Positions 16,433 through 25,803 are shown, numbered from the stretch's first letter. The stretch is 64,000 bases of DNA from Sphaerochaetaceae bacterium (GCA_028532765.1 JAQQAR010000015.1:1-64000), one strand, 5' to 3'. Program-made: numbers and translations. The notes: generated by a model not told the origin, from the sequence alone.

Positions 16433-16984
16433 TTACCCCTTGTACTTCAGTTGTTCTGTTATAGCTTCTTGCGTCCGTTGGTCAAACAATACACCGATAA
16501 GCGCCAAAGAGAACGGCATGGCAGCCCCAGGTCCTTGTCCGGTAACCAATGATCCGTCCACAATAAACGACTCATTCTCTAGAACCAATCCAGGACAGTT
16601 CTCCTCTGTCCCTGGATATCCTGTCACCCGTTTTCCATCCAACAAGCCGGTCTTGCCAAGGACAACTGCTGGAGCAGCACAAATGGCGGCGACCACCCCG
16701 CTCTGGGCCGTCTCAATAACCTTCTCCAAAACCTCGAAAGATGCAGCAAGATTTTTCGACCCTTGCCCTCCCCCTGGAAGGACCACACAATCGAATGGCT
16801 TCTTCTTACAGGATGCCAGAGTGGTATCGGCATGAACTACAATGCCATGGGCACCCTTCACGGCAAGTGTATCAAGTGAAGCCACAGTGACTTTTGCCCC
16901 ACTTCGCCTAAGTAGATCAATCGGCGTGATAGCCTCGACTTCCTCAAAACCTTCTGCAAGGATTACCAAAACTGAGGGAATCAT
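16433..16984 (-). CDS. DJ-1/PfpI (YajL/ThiJ) family protein
   Basis: A 183-residue alpha/beta protein with the conserved reactive cysteine C102 in the nucleophile elbow AAICAAPAVV and the glutamate in LAEGFEEVEA. The DJ-1 group includes stress-protective deglycase or chaperone-like proteins; which activity applies here cannot be read from sequence. The start at 16984 has GGAGG seven bases upstream; the ATG at 17005 precedes that site and is rejected. It follows the DAHP synthase gene in one operon. Confidence 0.9.
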   Translation of the reverse strand: MIPSVLVILAEGFEEVEAITPIDLLRRSGAKVTVASLDTLAVKGAHGIVVHADTTLASCKKKPFDCVVLPGGGQGSKNLAASFEVLEKVIETAQSGVVAAICAAPAVVLGKTGLLDGKRVTGYPGTEENCPGLVLENESFIVDGSLVTGQGPGAAMPFSLALIGVLFDQRTQEAITEQLKYKG

Positions 16985-17001
16985 GATAAGACCTCCATTC
17001 T

Positions 17002-18078
17002 TCACAGCGGCTGGATAATGCCGCCTTCGCTACGAGCCTTGCGAAGTAAATCGCAAGCATGGTGCACTATTCGTTCAGTCTCATCCCAACCAATGCATGC
17101 ATCAGTTACGGATACGCCATATTTCAAGGTAGATAGATCTTCAGGAATTTTTTGACACCCCTGTTCCAGGTTGCTTTCCAACATAAAGCCACGAATAGCC
17201 TTCTCACCCCAGGAAACCTGGTCAATGAGAGAACGCAATACCCTTTTCTGCCTTTCATAGTGTTTTCTGGAGTTTGCATGACTGCAATCGATGATGATTG
17301 AGGGATTCACCCCCTCCTTCTGCATAAAGACCCTTGCATTCTCTACATCATCCTCATAGTAGTTGGGACTCTGGTCTCCACCACGAAGGATCAAGTGGCA
17401 ACAATCATTACCGGTGGTCCTAAAGATGGCACTGGCACCAGAGGCATCCATACCAATGAATGATGCCGGTTGATGGGCGCTCTTGATGGCGTTGATTGCA
17501 TTAAACAGGTCCCCGCTGGTACTGTTCTTGAACCCAACAGCCACACTCAAGCCACTGGCAAGGTTGCGGTGGATCTGACTCTCAGTTGTTCTAGCACCAA
17601 TTGAAGACCAACTCATCAACTCGTCGATGTACTGGGGAATAATGGGGTCAAGGACCTCGCATCCTACCGGCAGTCCCATCTTCACGATGTCCAGCAGGAG
17701 GGAGCGGGCAGCCATGATACCACCACCGATATCATAGGACCCATCCATTTTTGGATCGAGGATCAAGCCCTTCCAACCACCTACGGTCCTTGGCTTCTCA
17801 AAGTAGGTACGCATTACCACAAACATCTCATTCTCTATTTCGCTTGCAAGCTTCTTGAGCTTTCGTGCGTATTCGAGTGCTGCCTTGGGGTCATGCAGAG
17901 AACAGGGACCGATGATTGCAAGCAATCGTTGGTCCCTTCCTTGGATGATATCGTTGACCGTCTGACGGCTTCGACGTATGGATTCTGCGGTTCTTTCATC
18001 AACCGGCAGCAGGGAGACAACCTGCTGCGGTGTAGCAAGTGGTTCAACCTGCTTAATTCTGATATCTACGTTTGCCAT
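17002..18078 (-). CDS. aroF: 3-deoxy-7-phosphoheptulonate (DAHP) synthase, class I
   Basis: Joins phosphoenolpyruvate and erythrose-4-phosphate at the start of the shikimate pathway. AroFGH-type marks are IIGPCSLHDPKAALEYA, MRTYFEKPRTVGGWKGLI, VGCEVLDPIIPQY, SIGARTTESQIHR and IIIDCSHANSRK. I choose the ATG at 18078 (358 aa), with AAGGA ten bases upstream; a start 30 bases earlier adds a tail absent from the family. N-terminal residues of the feedback site cannot be assigned to Phe, Tyr or Trp sensitivity from sequence alone. Confidence 0.94.
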   Translation of the reverse strand: MANVDIRIKQVEPLATPQQVVSLLPVDERTAESIRRSRQTVNDIIQGRDQRLLAIIGPCSLHDPKAALEYARKLKKLASEIENEMFVVMRTYFEKPRTVGGWKGLILDPKMDGSYDIGGGIMAARSLLLDIVKMGLPVGCEVLDPIIPQYIDELMSWSSIGARTTESQIHRNLASGLSVAVGFKNSTSGDLFNAINAIKSAHQPASFIGMDASGASAIFRTTGNDCCHLILRGGDQSPNYYEDDVENARVFMQKEGVNPSIIIDCSHANSRKHYERQKRVLRSLIDQVSWGEKAIRGFMLESNLEQGCQKIPEDLSTLKYGVSVTDACIGWDETERIVHHACDLLRKARSEGGIIQPL

Positions 18079-18124
18079 GCTGATTATTCCTTTGAGAAGG
18101 TATACCACGTCTCAGCGATGAGGC

Positions 18125-19933
18125 TCAACCCTTTTCGGCTTCCTTTGCTGTATCATCCTTGCCTCTGGAGTACAGAAATCGCTTGATCTTCTGGGTCGGC
18201 GTTCTCTGGAATGGCTCTTCCTGCAACTCAGCACTGCTGAGTCGGCTGAAAGCACTCAATTCCTTGTTCACGTCCTCTCTGATTTTCGCGACATATTTCA
18301 GGGCTTCATCCTTTGCCTCATTGACATTCAAGGCCATCTTGCTGGCAAAAGCCTCAACGTCGATCTTGATCAACGCCGCCAGACCACCCTGTTCTGGGAT
18401 AACCAATGACTCAGTGACAAAATCCTGATTGTTTATCACAGACTCGATCAGCTCTGGGTAGATATTCTCCCCTCCACTGCCCAGGATCATGGTCTTTGTC
18501 CTTCCCTTGATAGAGAGTCGGCCATGCTTGTCCAGGTGCCCTAGATCGCCTGTCCTGAAATAACCATCCTCGGTGAAGCTTGCCTTGTTCAGCTCAGGAT
18601 TGTCGTAGTATCCCTGCATGACATTCGGGCCCTTCACCAAGATTTCTCCCACTCCGGTCTCCGGATCAGGATCGGCCAACTTCACATCGACATGCTCAAC
18701 CAATTTACCGATGACCCCAACATAATGTTTCTTGGGTTTCCCACCAGCGATCAGGGGAGCGGTCTCAGTAAGCCCGTAGCCTATGGCATAGGGAAACTTT
18801 GCATCAGCGAGGAATTGTTCTACCTCTCGGTCAAGTGGAGCCCCGCCAATACCGAAGAACTTCATATGACCACCGAAGGTCACCTTCAGTTTACGACCTA
18901 TAGCCTTGCTGATCAACTTGCGGGTAAAGGAGTAACGCATCCATTTCTTGATCTTTTCGTTACCCTTGGTAACAGGAAGCACGGCACTTCGGTATACCTT
19001 TTCGATAAGCAGGGGAACAGTCATCACAATTGTGGGCTTTACGTCCTTGAGAGCGGGAAGCAGGATCGATGTAACCGGCGGCTTACCCAGATATACAATT
19101 TCACAACCACACATAAGCTCCAATATTTGTCCGGTGGTAAACTCATAGACATGGCTTACCGGTAAAATTGAAAGTACCTTGGACTTGTGATTGAGATCTA
19201 CATACACATCAGTCGATATATCAGCATTCCAAACAAGATTCTTATGGGTAAGCATCACTCCCTTGCTGCTGCCGGTGGTGCCACTGGTATAGATCAGGGA
19301 TGCCAGATCATCTTCCTGGGCAAGAGAGGCTTCTCGAAGCTTCCTTCCTTTCTCATCGATCTTTCTGCGGCTGATATCCTTACCCGGTGCGGCTGCAAAC
19401 TGTGTTTTATCCTCAAGTCCCTTTGCGATGGTTGAGGGGATGTGAAATAAGTCTTCCATTCTTACCAAGTAGGAATCATTGGCCTGGACATATCCCTTTA
19501 CCTTTTCAAAATGCTTGACGTTTATTACGACACCTTTCACCCCAGCATGTTCGAGAATCTGGGTAGTCTCCTTGGTTGAGAAATCCGGTAGGATGGGAAC
19601 TGCCACACAACCGATGGAGGTGATGCCGAAATAGGCAACCATCCAGGTAGGACAACTCTCCCCCATTACGGCAATCTTATCCCCACGTGAGAATCCAGCC
19701 TCAAGGAGGGTAATGGAAATGGCATCCTTCATCATCTTCAGCTGTGCGTAGGTAATCTCAGTGCCTTCCTCACGGTAGGTACGTAAGGCAATCCTGTCTC
19801 CATTACGACTAGCTGTACAATCAACCACTGCGTCCATCGTATACTTGTTGACGGTCTTCATAGTCAGACCATCTTCACGCTTGAGTTTTTTTATTCTCTT
19901 CAAGGACCATACTTCTGCTTGTTTTTTCTTCAT
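18125..19933 (-). CDS. AMP-forming acyl-CoA synthetase (long-chain type), ligase 1
   Basis: ANL-superfamily ligase activating a carboxylic acid through an acyl-adenylate. It has the P-loop-like LIYTSGTTGSSKGVM, the GYGLTETAP motif, the TGDLGHLDKHGRLSIKGRTK hinge region and a C-terminal catalytic lysine in TPTQKIKR. The N-terminus is unusually basic (MKKKQAEVWSLKRIKKLK), which may bring it to the membrane. Start at 19933 (602 aa) by AAGGTG and ATGA overlap with the MBL-fold gene. The gene is one of three related ligases in the window; its natural acid is unknown, but long-chain fatty acid is the usual assignment. Confidence 0.9.
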   Translation of the reverse strand: MKKKQAEVWSLKRIKKLKREDGLTMKTVNKYTMDAVVDCTASRNGDRIALRTYREEGTEITYAQLKMMKDAISITLLEAGFSRGDKIAVMGESCPTWMVAYFGITSIGCVAVPILPDFSTKETTQILEHAGVKGVVINVKHFEKVKGYVQANDSYLVRMEDLFHIPSTIAKGLEDKTQFAAAPGKDISRRKIDEKGRKLREASLAQEDDLASLIYTSGTTGSSKGVMLTHKNLVWNADISTDVYVDLNHKSKVLSILPVSHVYEFTTGQILELMCGCEIVYLGKPPVTSILLPALKDVKPTIVMTVPLLIEKVYRSAVLPVTKGNEKIKKWMRYSFTRKLISKAIGRKLKVTFGGHMKFFGIGGAPLDREVEQFLADAKFPYAIGYGLTETAPLIAGGKPKKHYVGVIGKLVEHVDVKLADPDPETGVGEILVKGPNVMQGYYDNPELNKASFTEDGYFRTGDLGHLDKHGRLSIKGRTKTMILGSGGENIYPELIESVINNQDFVTESLVIPEQGGLAALIKIDVEAFASKMALNVNEAKDEALKYVAKIREDVNKELSAFSRLSSAELQEEPFQRTPTQKIKRFLYSRGKDDTAKEAEKG

Positions 19934-20706
19934 AAATGCACCTTGTTTTTTGGTCCATACCACTGATTTTTCCTGCATACAGTAAAGGGAAGGTCAGTCA
20001 TGGACTGTACCACTTTTTCCAGAATCACAGGATCATTGTTACATTCAGAGAGATGGATGAAATAGACATGTTCACCCTTGAAGCCACTCTCACAGAGAAA
20101 CTGCAAGGCTTGGTCATTGGACAGATGCCCCTGATTACTGGATATCCTCCGCTTCAACATTGGCGGATAGGGGCCGGTTTTCAACATCTGTTCATCATAA
20201 TTTGCTTCCAGAAATAGAATGGTAGCACCCTCTGCAAGCATCCTTTGTTGCTCGCTCGTGATGCCCGTATCAGTCAACACCATATAGTGGGTATCCTGAT
20301 GGGTAATATACCAACCAACAGAACCACCACTATCGTGACTTGTTTCAAAACAGAACAGGGAGAAGGGTCCGACCTGGACAAGTTCCGATGTACAAACTGT
20401 CTGAAGGTTTCCCTCAGGGATACCCAATTTCTCGATCAGCAGCGGTTGCTCAGCAACCATACGATCGTGGGCATACACGGGTATGGGCAGTTTCCTGGAG
20501 AGCACACCGACACCACGGGCATGGTCAGGATGGAGATGGGTGAGAAATACCGCCTGAACGGTAGACAGTGGTACGGAGAACTGCGACAGACGTCTTGTGA
20601 GCTCCACAACGCTGTAGCCCTGGTCAATCAAGATGGAGGAGGTACCATCGGTGAAAAGATAACTGTTTCCACTGGACCCACTGCCCAGAACGGCATACTG
20701 TACCAT
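19930..20706 (-). CDS. MBL-fold metallohydrolase (YycJ/WalJ-like)
   Basis: Metallo-beta-lactamase fold protein with LGSGSSGNSYLF at the N-terminus, the metal motif THLHPDH, a later SHDSGG histidine, DTG aspartate and a C-terminal histidine in FIHLSE. This matches the YycJ exonuclease-like group, thought to act on nucleic acids; function inferred only from family. The start at 20706 overlaps the ArsC-like stop as TGATG. It sits between an ArsC-like gene and an acyl-CoA ligase in one operon. Confidence 0.88.
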   Translation of the reverse strand: MVQYAVLGSGSSGNSYLFTDGTSSILIDQGYSVVELTRRLSQFSVPLSTVQAVFLTHLHPDHARGVGVLSRKLPIPVYAHDRMVAEQPLLIEKLGIPEGNLQTVCTSELVQVGPFSLFCFETSHDSGGSVGWYITHQDTHYMVLTDTGITSEQQRMLAEGATILFLEANYDEQMLKTGPYPPMLKRRISSNQGHLSNDQALQFLCESGFKGEHVYFIHLSECNNDPVILEKVVQSMTDLPFTVCRKNQWYGPKNKVHL

Positions 20707-21041
20707 CAAAGCGTTCCCCATGCAGCAAGTACCGCTGGATCATAGCCTAAGTGAACCCTGCCCTTACAGCGAAGCACTGGAGTCTTAAGCAGCTGAGGAT
20801 GCTCTGCCAACTCCTGGGCAGCATCAAAGCTTCTCCATGCATAGCCTTCTTTTACATAATAGGAACTCGACTCATCGACCAAGGTTTCAGCGCTATATGC
20901 ACTGAAAAGCGAACGCCACTCCCCTTCGGAGAGTGTGCGCTGGTTCAAGTCAACAAACTGGAAGGCAATACTACGTTCTTTGCAGTTCCTGATCGCCTTC
21001 GCTGTTTCTTTGCATTTTTTTGTCCCGATTATCTGAATCAT
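20706..21041 (-). CDS. ArsC/Spx-family thioredoxin-fold protein
   Basis: A 111-residue small thioredoxin-like protein with IIGTKKCKETAKAIR at the N-terminus, where ArsC/YffB proteins have the redox cysteine, and the family helix-strand order through LLKTPVLRCKGRVHLGYDP. Only one cysteine is found in the active loop, as in YffB/YfgD-type members, so it need not be an arsenate reductase. The start at 21041 has AGGGG six bases upstream. First gene of the operon, with promoter TTGCCT-17-TACTAT. Confidence 0.85.
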   Translation of the reverse strand: MIQIIGTKKCKETAKAIRNCKERSIAFQFVDLNQRTLSEGEWRSLFSAYSAETLVDESSSYYVKEGYAWRSFDAAQELAEHPQLLKTPVLRCKGRVHLGYDPAVLAAWGTL

Positions 21042-21070
21042 GCCTTCCCCTGTCATTTCTATTCCACTTA

Positions 21071-21099
21071 ATAGTACCGTAGACAGGGCAAAAAGGCAA
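21071..21099 (-). promoter_or_regulatory. Promoter of the ArsC-like/MBL/ligase operon
   Basis: On the minus strand TTGCCT (21099-21094), 17 bases, TACTAT (21076-21071). Confidence 0.5.
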
Positions 21100-21125
21100 G
21101 AAACCAGACAGATTGCCGAATCGTG

Positions 21126-23045
21126 TCAACTCACGAAGAGCTCATCAATTTCACGCTGATAGAGACGGTTGATCTCAAATCGCTTCAGTTCCTGCTTTGC
21201 ACTCAGTTCCTTACCTACCTCAAAGCTCTTGGAGAGGAGGCGGAAGCGAGCAATATGCTCGAAACTCTTGAAACCATGTTTGCTGTTGATGATATCTCCG
21301 ATCGTTTGCTCGATCAGGCTTCTCACTTCCTGCATCTGATACAGCTTGTCGGCGAGGTAGGGAATTTCCTTCTGCTTGAGGTACTCTTCGATACGTTGCT
21401 TGTTAAGGACAATCAAGGCACCCAGATACTTCTTGTCCTGCCCCAGTACAATGGCCTGTTCAATGAACTCACTCTCACAGAGTTTTGCTTCGATGGGTAC
21501 CGGTTCAAGGTTTTCTCCTCCTGCCAGGACGATGGTATCCTTCGCCCTTCCGCTGAGCGCAAACTCACCGCGGTGGGTCCAAATACCCAGATCGCCGGTA
21601 TTAAGCCAACCCTTCTCATCCAAGACCAATCGGGTAAGATCTGGACGCTTGTAATAGCCCTTCATCACCTGTGGTCCACGGACCATGACAATGCCTTTCT
21701 CGCCGGGCTTTGCTTCCTGGTTTTGCTCATTGACAATACGTACTTCTGTTCCATCCAGAGGACTTACCGTGCGTTTAACCCCATGGAGCAGAGGACGTAC
21801 CGCTACTACAGGGGCACTCTCGGTCAGGCCATACCCGTCAAGCAACTTCACACCGATTGAGGCAAAGAAGATATCCACCCCTGCACTGAGAGAACCCCCA
21901 CCACTGACACCGGCAATGAAATTCTTGCCAAGTTTCTGCTTGACCTTGGAGAAAACCAGATGGTCCCCTGCCTTATAGAGTGGGTAGAGCAATACCATCG
22001 GCAGAAGTCCTGTTGATACATCGAGGATTCGGCTGCGCTTCTTGAAAGTGGCAACTTCTCCCAGTACCAAGTCCCTGCTTCTGCTGTAGATGCTTGCAAC
22101 CTCGATAAAGAAGGAGAACAGGCCTTTTGCAACAGGACTCTTGTTCTTCATACTGGCGAATACTCCAGCCTTTACTGCTTCCCATATACGGGGAACAGAA
22201 CCCATCCAATGCGGGTTCACGAGTGCCAAGTCAGCGAGCAGAATTGAACCCAGTGGCTTGGAATAGGCCACTGTTGATGCGTTACCAATGATGACATACT
22301 GTAGGATTCGTTCAAAGGAGTGCCAGACGGGAAGGACGCTCAGCCAACGCTGACCAGGTGCAAACCTTTCGATCAACTTGGGAACAGCCTCCAGCTGGTA
22401 GGCAAAGTTTGCATGGGTGAGCATGACCCCCTTTGGGTCACCAGTGGTACCACTGGTGAAGATGATGGTTGCAATTTCCTCACTGTTCCCTTTTGCTCGC
22501 TCGCTCTCAACCTTTTTTGCCATGGCATGATCATCAAGGAGTGCCCTCCCTTCATCCACGAGATCCTGATAACAGAGAATCTCGATCTTGGTGGTAGAGG
22601 CGGCCTCATCACGTTGCTGATGGGTAAACTCACGATCCATGACGATCAAGTGTTGCAAAGCCGGGAGGTTTTCACTGATGTTGAGAATCTTGCGCAACTG
22701 AACCGCATTCTCGACAAAACAGAATGCTGCTTCAGTTACAGAGAGAATGAAGCTAACTTCATAGGGCATTGCATCCCGACCACGGGGAACATCAGCAGCC
22801 CCCAGGCTGAGGATCGCCAAGTCGCTGGCGAGCCATTCACGGCGGTTGTCACTGATCAGGCCAACCAGGTCTCCGCGTTTGACGCCATGGCTCATCAGGC
22901 TTGCAGCTAAGCTATTCACTTCACTATAGAGATCAGAATAGGAGATCGACTGAAAAACGCCGTTCTTGTCCTTGCTCATCTGGACGGTGTATGCGGGATA
23001 TTGTGTAACAACCTCTGTAAATATCTGTGGTATGGTCTTATACAT
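21126..23045 (-). CDS. AMP-forming long-chain acyl-CoA synthetase, ligase 2
   Basis: A 639-residue ligase of the FadD15/LACS-like type, longer than bacterial FadD. Motifs: IIFTSGTTGDPKGVMLTH, LLDGYGLTESAPV, TGDLGIWTHRGEFALSGRAKD and the C-terminal region with SAKQELKR. It has the extra central segment (about 290-370) common in eukaryote-like long-chain acyl-CoA synthetases. The ATG follows GGAGGT at good distance. A near-consensus promoter stands upstream. Substrate is taken from the family and not proved. Confidence 0.9.
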   Translation of the reverse strand: MYKTIPQIFTEVVTQYPAYTVQMSKDKNGVFQSISYSDLYSEVNSLAASLMSHGVKRGDLVGLISDNRREWLASDLAILSLGAADVPRGRDAMPYEVSFILSVTEAAFCFVENAVQLRKILNISENLPALQHLIVMDREFTHQQRDEAASTTKIEILCYQDLVDEGRALLDDHAMAKKVESERAKGNSEEIATIIFTSGTTGDPKGVMLTHANFAYQLEAVPKLIERFAPGQRWLSVLPVWHSFERILQYVIIGNASTVAYSKPLGSILLADLALVNPHWMGSVPRIWEAVKAGVFASMKNKSPVAKGLFSFFIEVASIYSRSRDLVLGEVATFKKRSRILDVSTGLLPMVLLYPLYKAGDHLVFSKVKQKLGKNFIAGVSGGGSLSAGVDIFFASIGVKLLDGYGLTESAPVVAVRPLLHGVKRTVSPLDGTEVRIVNEQNQEAKPGEKGIVMVRGPQVMKGYYKRPDLTRLVLDEKGWLNTGDLGIWTHRGEFALSGRAKDTIVLAGGENLEPVPIEAKLCESEFIEQAIVLGQDKKYLGALIVLNKQRIEEYLKQKEIPYLADKLYQMQEVRSLIEQTIGDIINSKHGFKSFEHIARFRLLSKSFEVGKELSAKQELKRFEINRLYQREIDELFVS

Positions 23046-23073
23046 AGTTACCTCCGTGTATGGTACTATCTAT

Positions 23074-23102
23074 TTTATATACACAATTTCATATTTTGTC
23101 AA
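23074..23102 (-). promoter_or_regulatory. Strong promoter of acyl-CoA ligase 2
   Basis: On the minus strand TTGACA (23102-23097), 17-base spacer, TATAAA (23079-23074). It is the best match to consensus in the window. Confidence 0.75.
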
Positions 23103-23200
23103 TCTGTCAGAATAAACATATCTCCAACCTTTCTCTTTATATTTCCTACACCTATGGGAACTGCCCCAAGCAGAGCTAAAACTACGAGAAATGTCATCAT
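23099..23200 (-). CDS. Putative 33-residue hydrophobic peptide
   Basis: A short frame that starts with two ATG codons and encodes MMTFLVVLALLGAVPIG followed by a basic turn (NIKRK) and an acidic-hydrophobic end. The first 19 residues would make one membrane helix. A promoter TTGGCC-17-TATAAA (23238-23210, minus) ends nine bases before the ATG. No clear ribosome binding site is present. The stop codon overlaps the -35 box of the ligase 2 promoter. It is divergent from asnS. I recognise no family, and it may be noncoding. Confidence 0.3.
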   Translation of the reverse strand: MMTFLVVLALLGAVPIGVGNIKRKVGDMFILTD

Positions 23201-23202
23201 TA

Positions 23203-23232
23203 TTGACTCTTTATAGGGAAACAAATCATAAT
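23203..23232 (+). promoter_or_regulatory. asnS promoter
   Basis: TTGACT at 23203-23208, 18-base spacer and CATAAT at 23227-23232. It interleaves with a minus-strand promoter of the small upstream frame. Confidence 0.6.
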
Positions 23233-23261
23233 GGCCAAATATGATAAGGAGAGACTTTTCC

Positions 23262-24650
23262 ATGAAAGAACGAATTTCTACATTGCTCAAGAGAGAACCA
23301 CAGGCTGAATTTGTTGTGGCAGAAGGCTGGGTAAGGACCAAGCGAGACAGTAAGAATGTATGCTTCCTTGAGGTCAATGATGGTTCGTGTCTGAAGGGAC
23401 TGCAGGTTGTCATCGACAAGGAGCAGCTTCCTGACCTCTCCATTCTCAATGATATCACCACCGGTTGTTCAGTTATCTGCAAGGGCCCGATCGTTGCAAG
23501 CGCAGGTGGCAACCAAGCAGTCGAGATGGCCACTGTCGACGTGCAGGTAGTGGGTCCTTGTCCGGTGGACACCTATCCTCTCCAGAAGAAACGGCATACC
23601 ATCGAGTATCTTCGTGAGATTGCCCACCTGAGAGCAAGAACCAACATGTTTGGTGCAGTAGCACGGGTGAGAAACACCTTGAGCTATGCGGTCCACACCT
23701 TTTTCCAGGAACATGGGTTCTCCTATGTGAATACCCCGATCATCAGTGCAAGCGATTGTGAGGGAGCAGGTGAGCAGTTTTTGGTCACCACCCTGGACCT
23801 GGACAACATTCCCCGCAGCGAAGAGGGAAAGGTCGATTACGCAAAGGACTTCTTTGGCCGTGAAGCCTATCTTACCGTAAGTGGACAGCTGGAGGGAGAG
23901 ACCTATGCAATGGCATTGAAGAACATCTACACCTTCGGCCCCACCTTCAGGGCAGAGAATTCCAACACCAAGCGACATCTCTCGGAGTTCTGGATGGTTG
24001 AACCTGAGATGGCTTTCTGTACGCTTGAAGGAAATATGGAGCTGGCTGAGGAGTTCCTCAAATACCTGTTCAAAACCGTGTTGGAGGAGTGTGCAGAAGA
24101 TATGGCCTTCTTCAGCAAGTTTGTGCAATCGGGAGTTCAGGAAACGCTCAAGGCAATCGTGGAGACACCGTTTGCCCACCTGACCTACACTGAGGCAATC
24201 GAGGAACTTTCCAAACACAACGACAAGTTTGAGTTCCCTGTCTCCTGGGGCAGTGACTTGCAGAGTGAACACGAGAAGTTCCTCACCGAAGTAATATGCA
24301 AGAGACCGGTTATCGTGACCGACTATCCCAAGGAGATCAAGGCTTTCTACATGAAGCTGAATGAAGATGGGAAAACAGTGCGTGGCATGGATGTCCTTGT
24401 TCCCCGCCTGGGTGAGATCATCGGCGGTAGTGAACGTGAGGCAGACCTGGACATATTGACCAAACGCATGGAAGAACTGGATCTCAATCCTGATGATTAC
24501 TGGTGGTATCTTGATCTGAGACGATTCGGCACAGTACCTCACGCTGGCTTCGGCCTTGGATTTGAGCGCTTGGTGCAGTACGTCACAGGGATGGGAAATA
24601 TCCGTGACGTCATACCCTACCCAAGGGCTCCAAAACTGGCAGACTTCTAA
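23262..24650 (+). CDS. asnS: Asparaginyl-tRNA synthetase
   Basis: Class II aminoacyl-tRNA synthetase of the AsnRS/AspRS group. An N-terminal OB-fold anticodon domain (about 1-110, [24 protein letters not shown]) is followed by the catalytic core with motif 2 [26 protein letters not shown] and motif 3 [15 protein letters not shown]. The residues and the [12 protein letters not shown] segment fit AsnRS, not AspRS. Start at 23262 (462 aa) with AAGGAGA upstream; the ATG at 23241 lies before that site. Single gene between its own promoter and terminator. Confidence 0.96.
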   Translation: MKERISTLLKREPQAEFVVAEGWVRTKRDSKNVCFLEVNDGSCLKGLQVVIDKEQLPDLSILNDITTGCSVICKGPIVASAGGNQAVEMATVDVQVVGPCPVDTYPLQKKRHTIEYLREIAHLRARTNMFGAVARVRNTLSYAVHTFFQEHGFSYVNTPIISASDCEGAGEQFLVTTLDLDNIPRSEEGKVDYAKDFFGREAYLTVSGQLEGETYAMALKNIYTFGPTFRAENSNTKRHLSEFWMVEPEMAFCTLEGNMELAEEFLKYLFKTVLEECAEDMAFFSKFVQSGVQETLKAIVETPFAHLTYTEAIEELSKHNDKFEFPVSWGSDLQSEHEKFLTEVICKRPVIVTDYPKEIKAFYMKLNEDGKTVRGMDVLVPRLGEIIGGSEREADLDILTKRMEELDLNPDDYWWYLDLRRFGTVPHAGFGLGFERLVQYVTGMGNIRDVIPYPRAPKLADF

Positions 24651-24653
24651 TTT

Positions 24654-24679
24654 AAAGGCGGCATTGGCCGCCTTTTTTT
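24654..24679 (+). terminator. Rho-independent terminator of asnS
   Basis: A 9-bp stem (24654-24662 with 24667-24675), loop ATTG and a run of seven T. It lies against the end of the opposite gene, and a short T-rich tail on the other strand may let it serve both. Confidence 0.92.
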
Positions 24680-25235
24680 ATTGATATAGCGAGAACAATG
24701 CCCAGACGATCAATTGGCTGGTAGTGTGTACTCCACTCTTGAGGAACAGATGCTTTTTATGTGCAATGACTGTCGACACCTTAATACCCAGGAGAGAGGC
24801 AATCTGACGGGTTTCCTGGCCACTTACCATAAGGGTAAGAACCTGATGTTCTCTCTTGGTCAGAACAGCCGGATGCTCATTGACTCCATCATGAGGATGG
24901 GGAGCGGAGAGAAATCTCCCCAGCATCATCTCAAGCAGTGGCTCACTACAGGTAAGCGAGAGTACAATCGTGTACTGGTCTTCCAGCAAGGAACACATCA
25001 TTTTCATTGATTTCGGACAAAAGATGAGAAGGTTCTTGGACGGTAACATCCTCTTCATCTGCACAACCGAGGGAAGGTCCGAGCAGTAGCAGATGTAGTT
25101 TCTCATCATAATTTCTGGGGAGTGAGTACCAATACGATGTGCATGTAGTCTCAGCTGAGGATAACCGGCCAGTCGACTCAGCATCCTTTCCCGTTCAAAT
25201 GCATTACGGTAGAGTAAGATTGTTTCATGGTTCAT
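24678..25235 (-). CDS. LuxR-type helix-turn-helix regulator without receiver domain
   Basis: The C-terminal 65 residues are a LuxR/GerE DNA-binding domain (LTKREHQVLTLMVSGQETRQIASLLGIKVSTV). The N-terminal 115 residues are not a response-regulator receiver: there is no DD/D/K phosphorylation set, but a short alpha/beta domain with several cysteines (CYCSD, CPK, CSLL, CSEP). What it senses is unknown. AGGAGG stands only two bases before the ATG, which is unusually close. It follows the YaiI-like gene with 18 bases between and probably belongs to the GH2-yaiI operon. Confidence 0.8.
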   Translation of the reverse strand: MNHETILLYRNAFERERMLSRLAGYPQLRLHAHRIGTHSPEIMMRNYICYCSDLPSVVQMKRMLPSKNLLIFCPKSMKMMCSLLEDQYTIVLSLTCSEPLLEMMLGRFLSAPHPHDGVNEHPAVLTKREHQVLTLMVSGQETRQIASLLGIKVSTVIAHKKHLFLKSGVHTTSQLIVWALFSLYQ

Positions 25236-25253
25236 GTCCTCCTAAGAGGCAGA

Positions 25254-25799
25254 TCAGGTATTTTGCTTCAGCATGCTGGTAAGCAATGCATCAAACGAAT
25301 CGCTGAAAGCCTTGGTCTGCTTACCACTCATCCTGGAGTGTTGTTCGCTGAATATACCCAACTCCCTGAACTCTGTCATGGCATTACGGATGGAGAGTCG
25401 CTCTGCCATATTCTCTTCGGTATAGGTGTTCCCACGATCATCCAGTACAGTGATACCTTTCTCTACCAAACGACCAGCGAGAGGAATGTCATGGGTGATG
25501 GCAAGGGCAGGTGGTACAGCATGGTCGACAATCCAGTCATCGGCACTGTCATCCCCCTTCTCCACCTGTACCTGATTGATAGGGCTCTTCAAGTCCCTGA
25601 GGGCAATCTGGTCCTCTATTCCCTGCTTCTTTGCTTCACTACGCAAGGCATTGGTATGCTGTTGGTAGGCTTGCTCCACATCCTTGAGTACTCGGTCTGC
25701 AACAAAATAAACCGTGAGATTTCGCCGGATTACCGCCTTGAGAATGATCTGTCTCAGGTTTCGCGGACAGGAGTCCGCATCTACATATAGGGTGAACAT
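25254..25799 (-). CDS. YaiI/YqxD family protein (UPF0178, DUF188)
   Basis: A 181-residue PIN-related domain protein with YVDADSCPRNLRQIILKAV at the start, an interior GDDSADDWIVDHA acidic cluster and ITHDIPLAGRLVEKG, all family marks. The acidic residues suggest metal binding and nuclease-like chemistry, but the role is not established. The ATG comes four bases after the stop of the GH2 gene, so it is co-translated with it. The C-terminal 30 residues are divergent. Confidence 0.9.
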   Translation of the reverse strand: MFTLYVDADSCPRNLRQIILKAVIRRNLTVYFVADRVLKDVEQAYQQHTNALRSEAKKQGIEDQIALRDLKSPINQVQVEKGDDSADDWIVDHAVPPALAITHDIPLAGRLVEKGITVLDDRGNTYTEENMAERLSIRNAMTEFRELGIFSEQHSRMSGKQTKAFSDSFDALLTSMLKQNT

Positions 25800-25803
25800 G
25801 CGC

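Noticed and set aside
16985-17005. Earlier ATG of the DJ-1-like gene
   Set aside because: GGAGG lies between it and the ATG at 16984, which fits the family N-terminus.
20706-21041. Arsenate reductase
   Set aside because: Only the general ArsC/Spx fold is supported; there are no arsenic genes nearby and the active loop has one cysteine.
23241-23261. Earlier ATG of asnS
   Set aside because: The ribosome binding site AAGGAGA lies after this ATG and serves the one at 23262.
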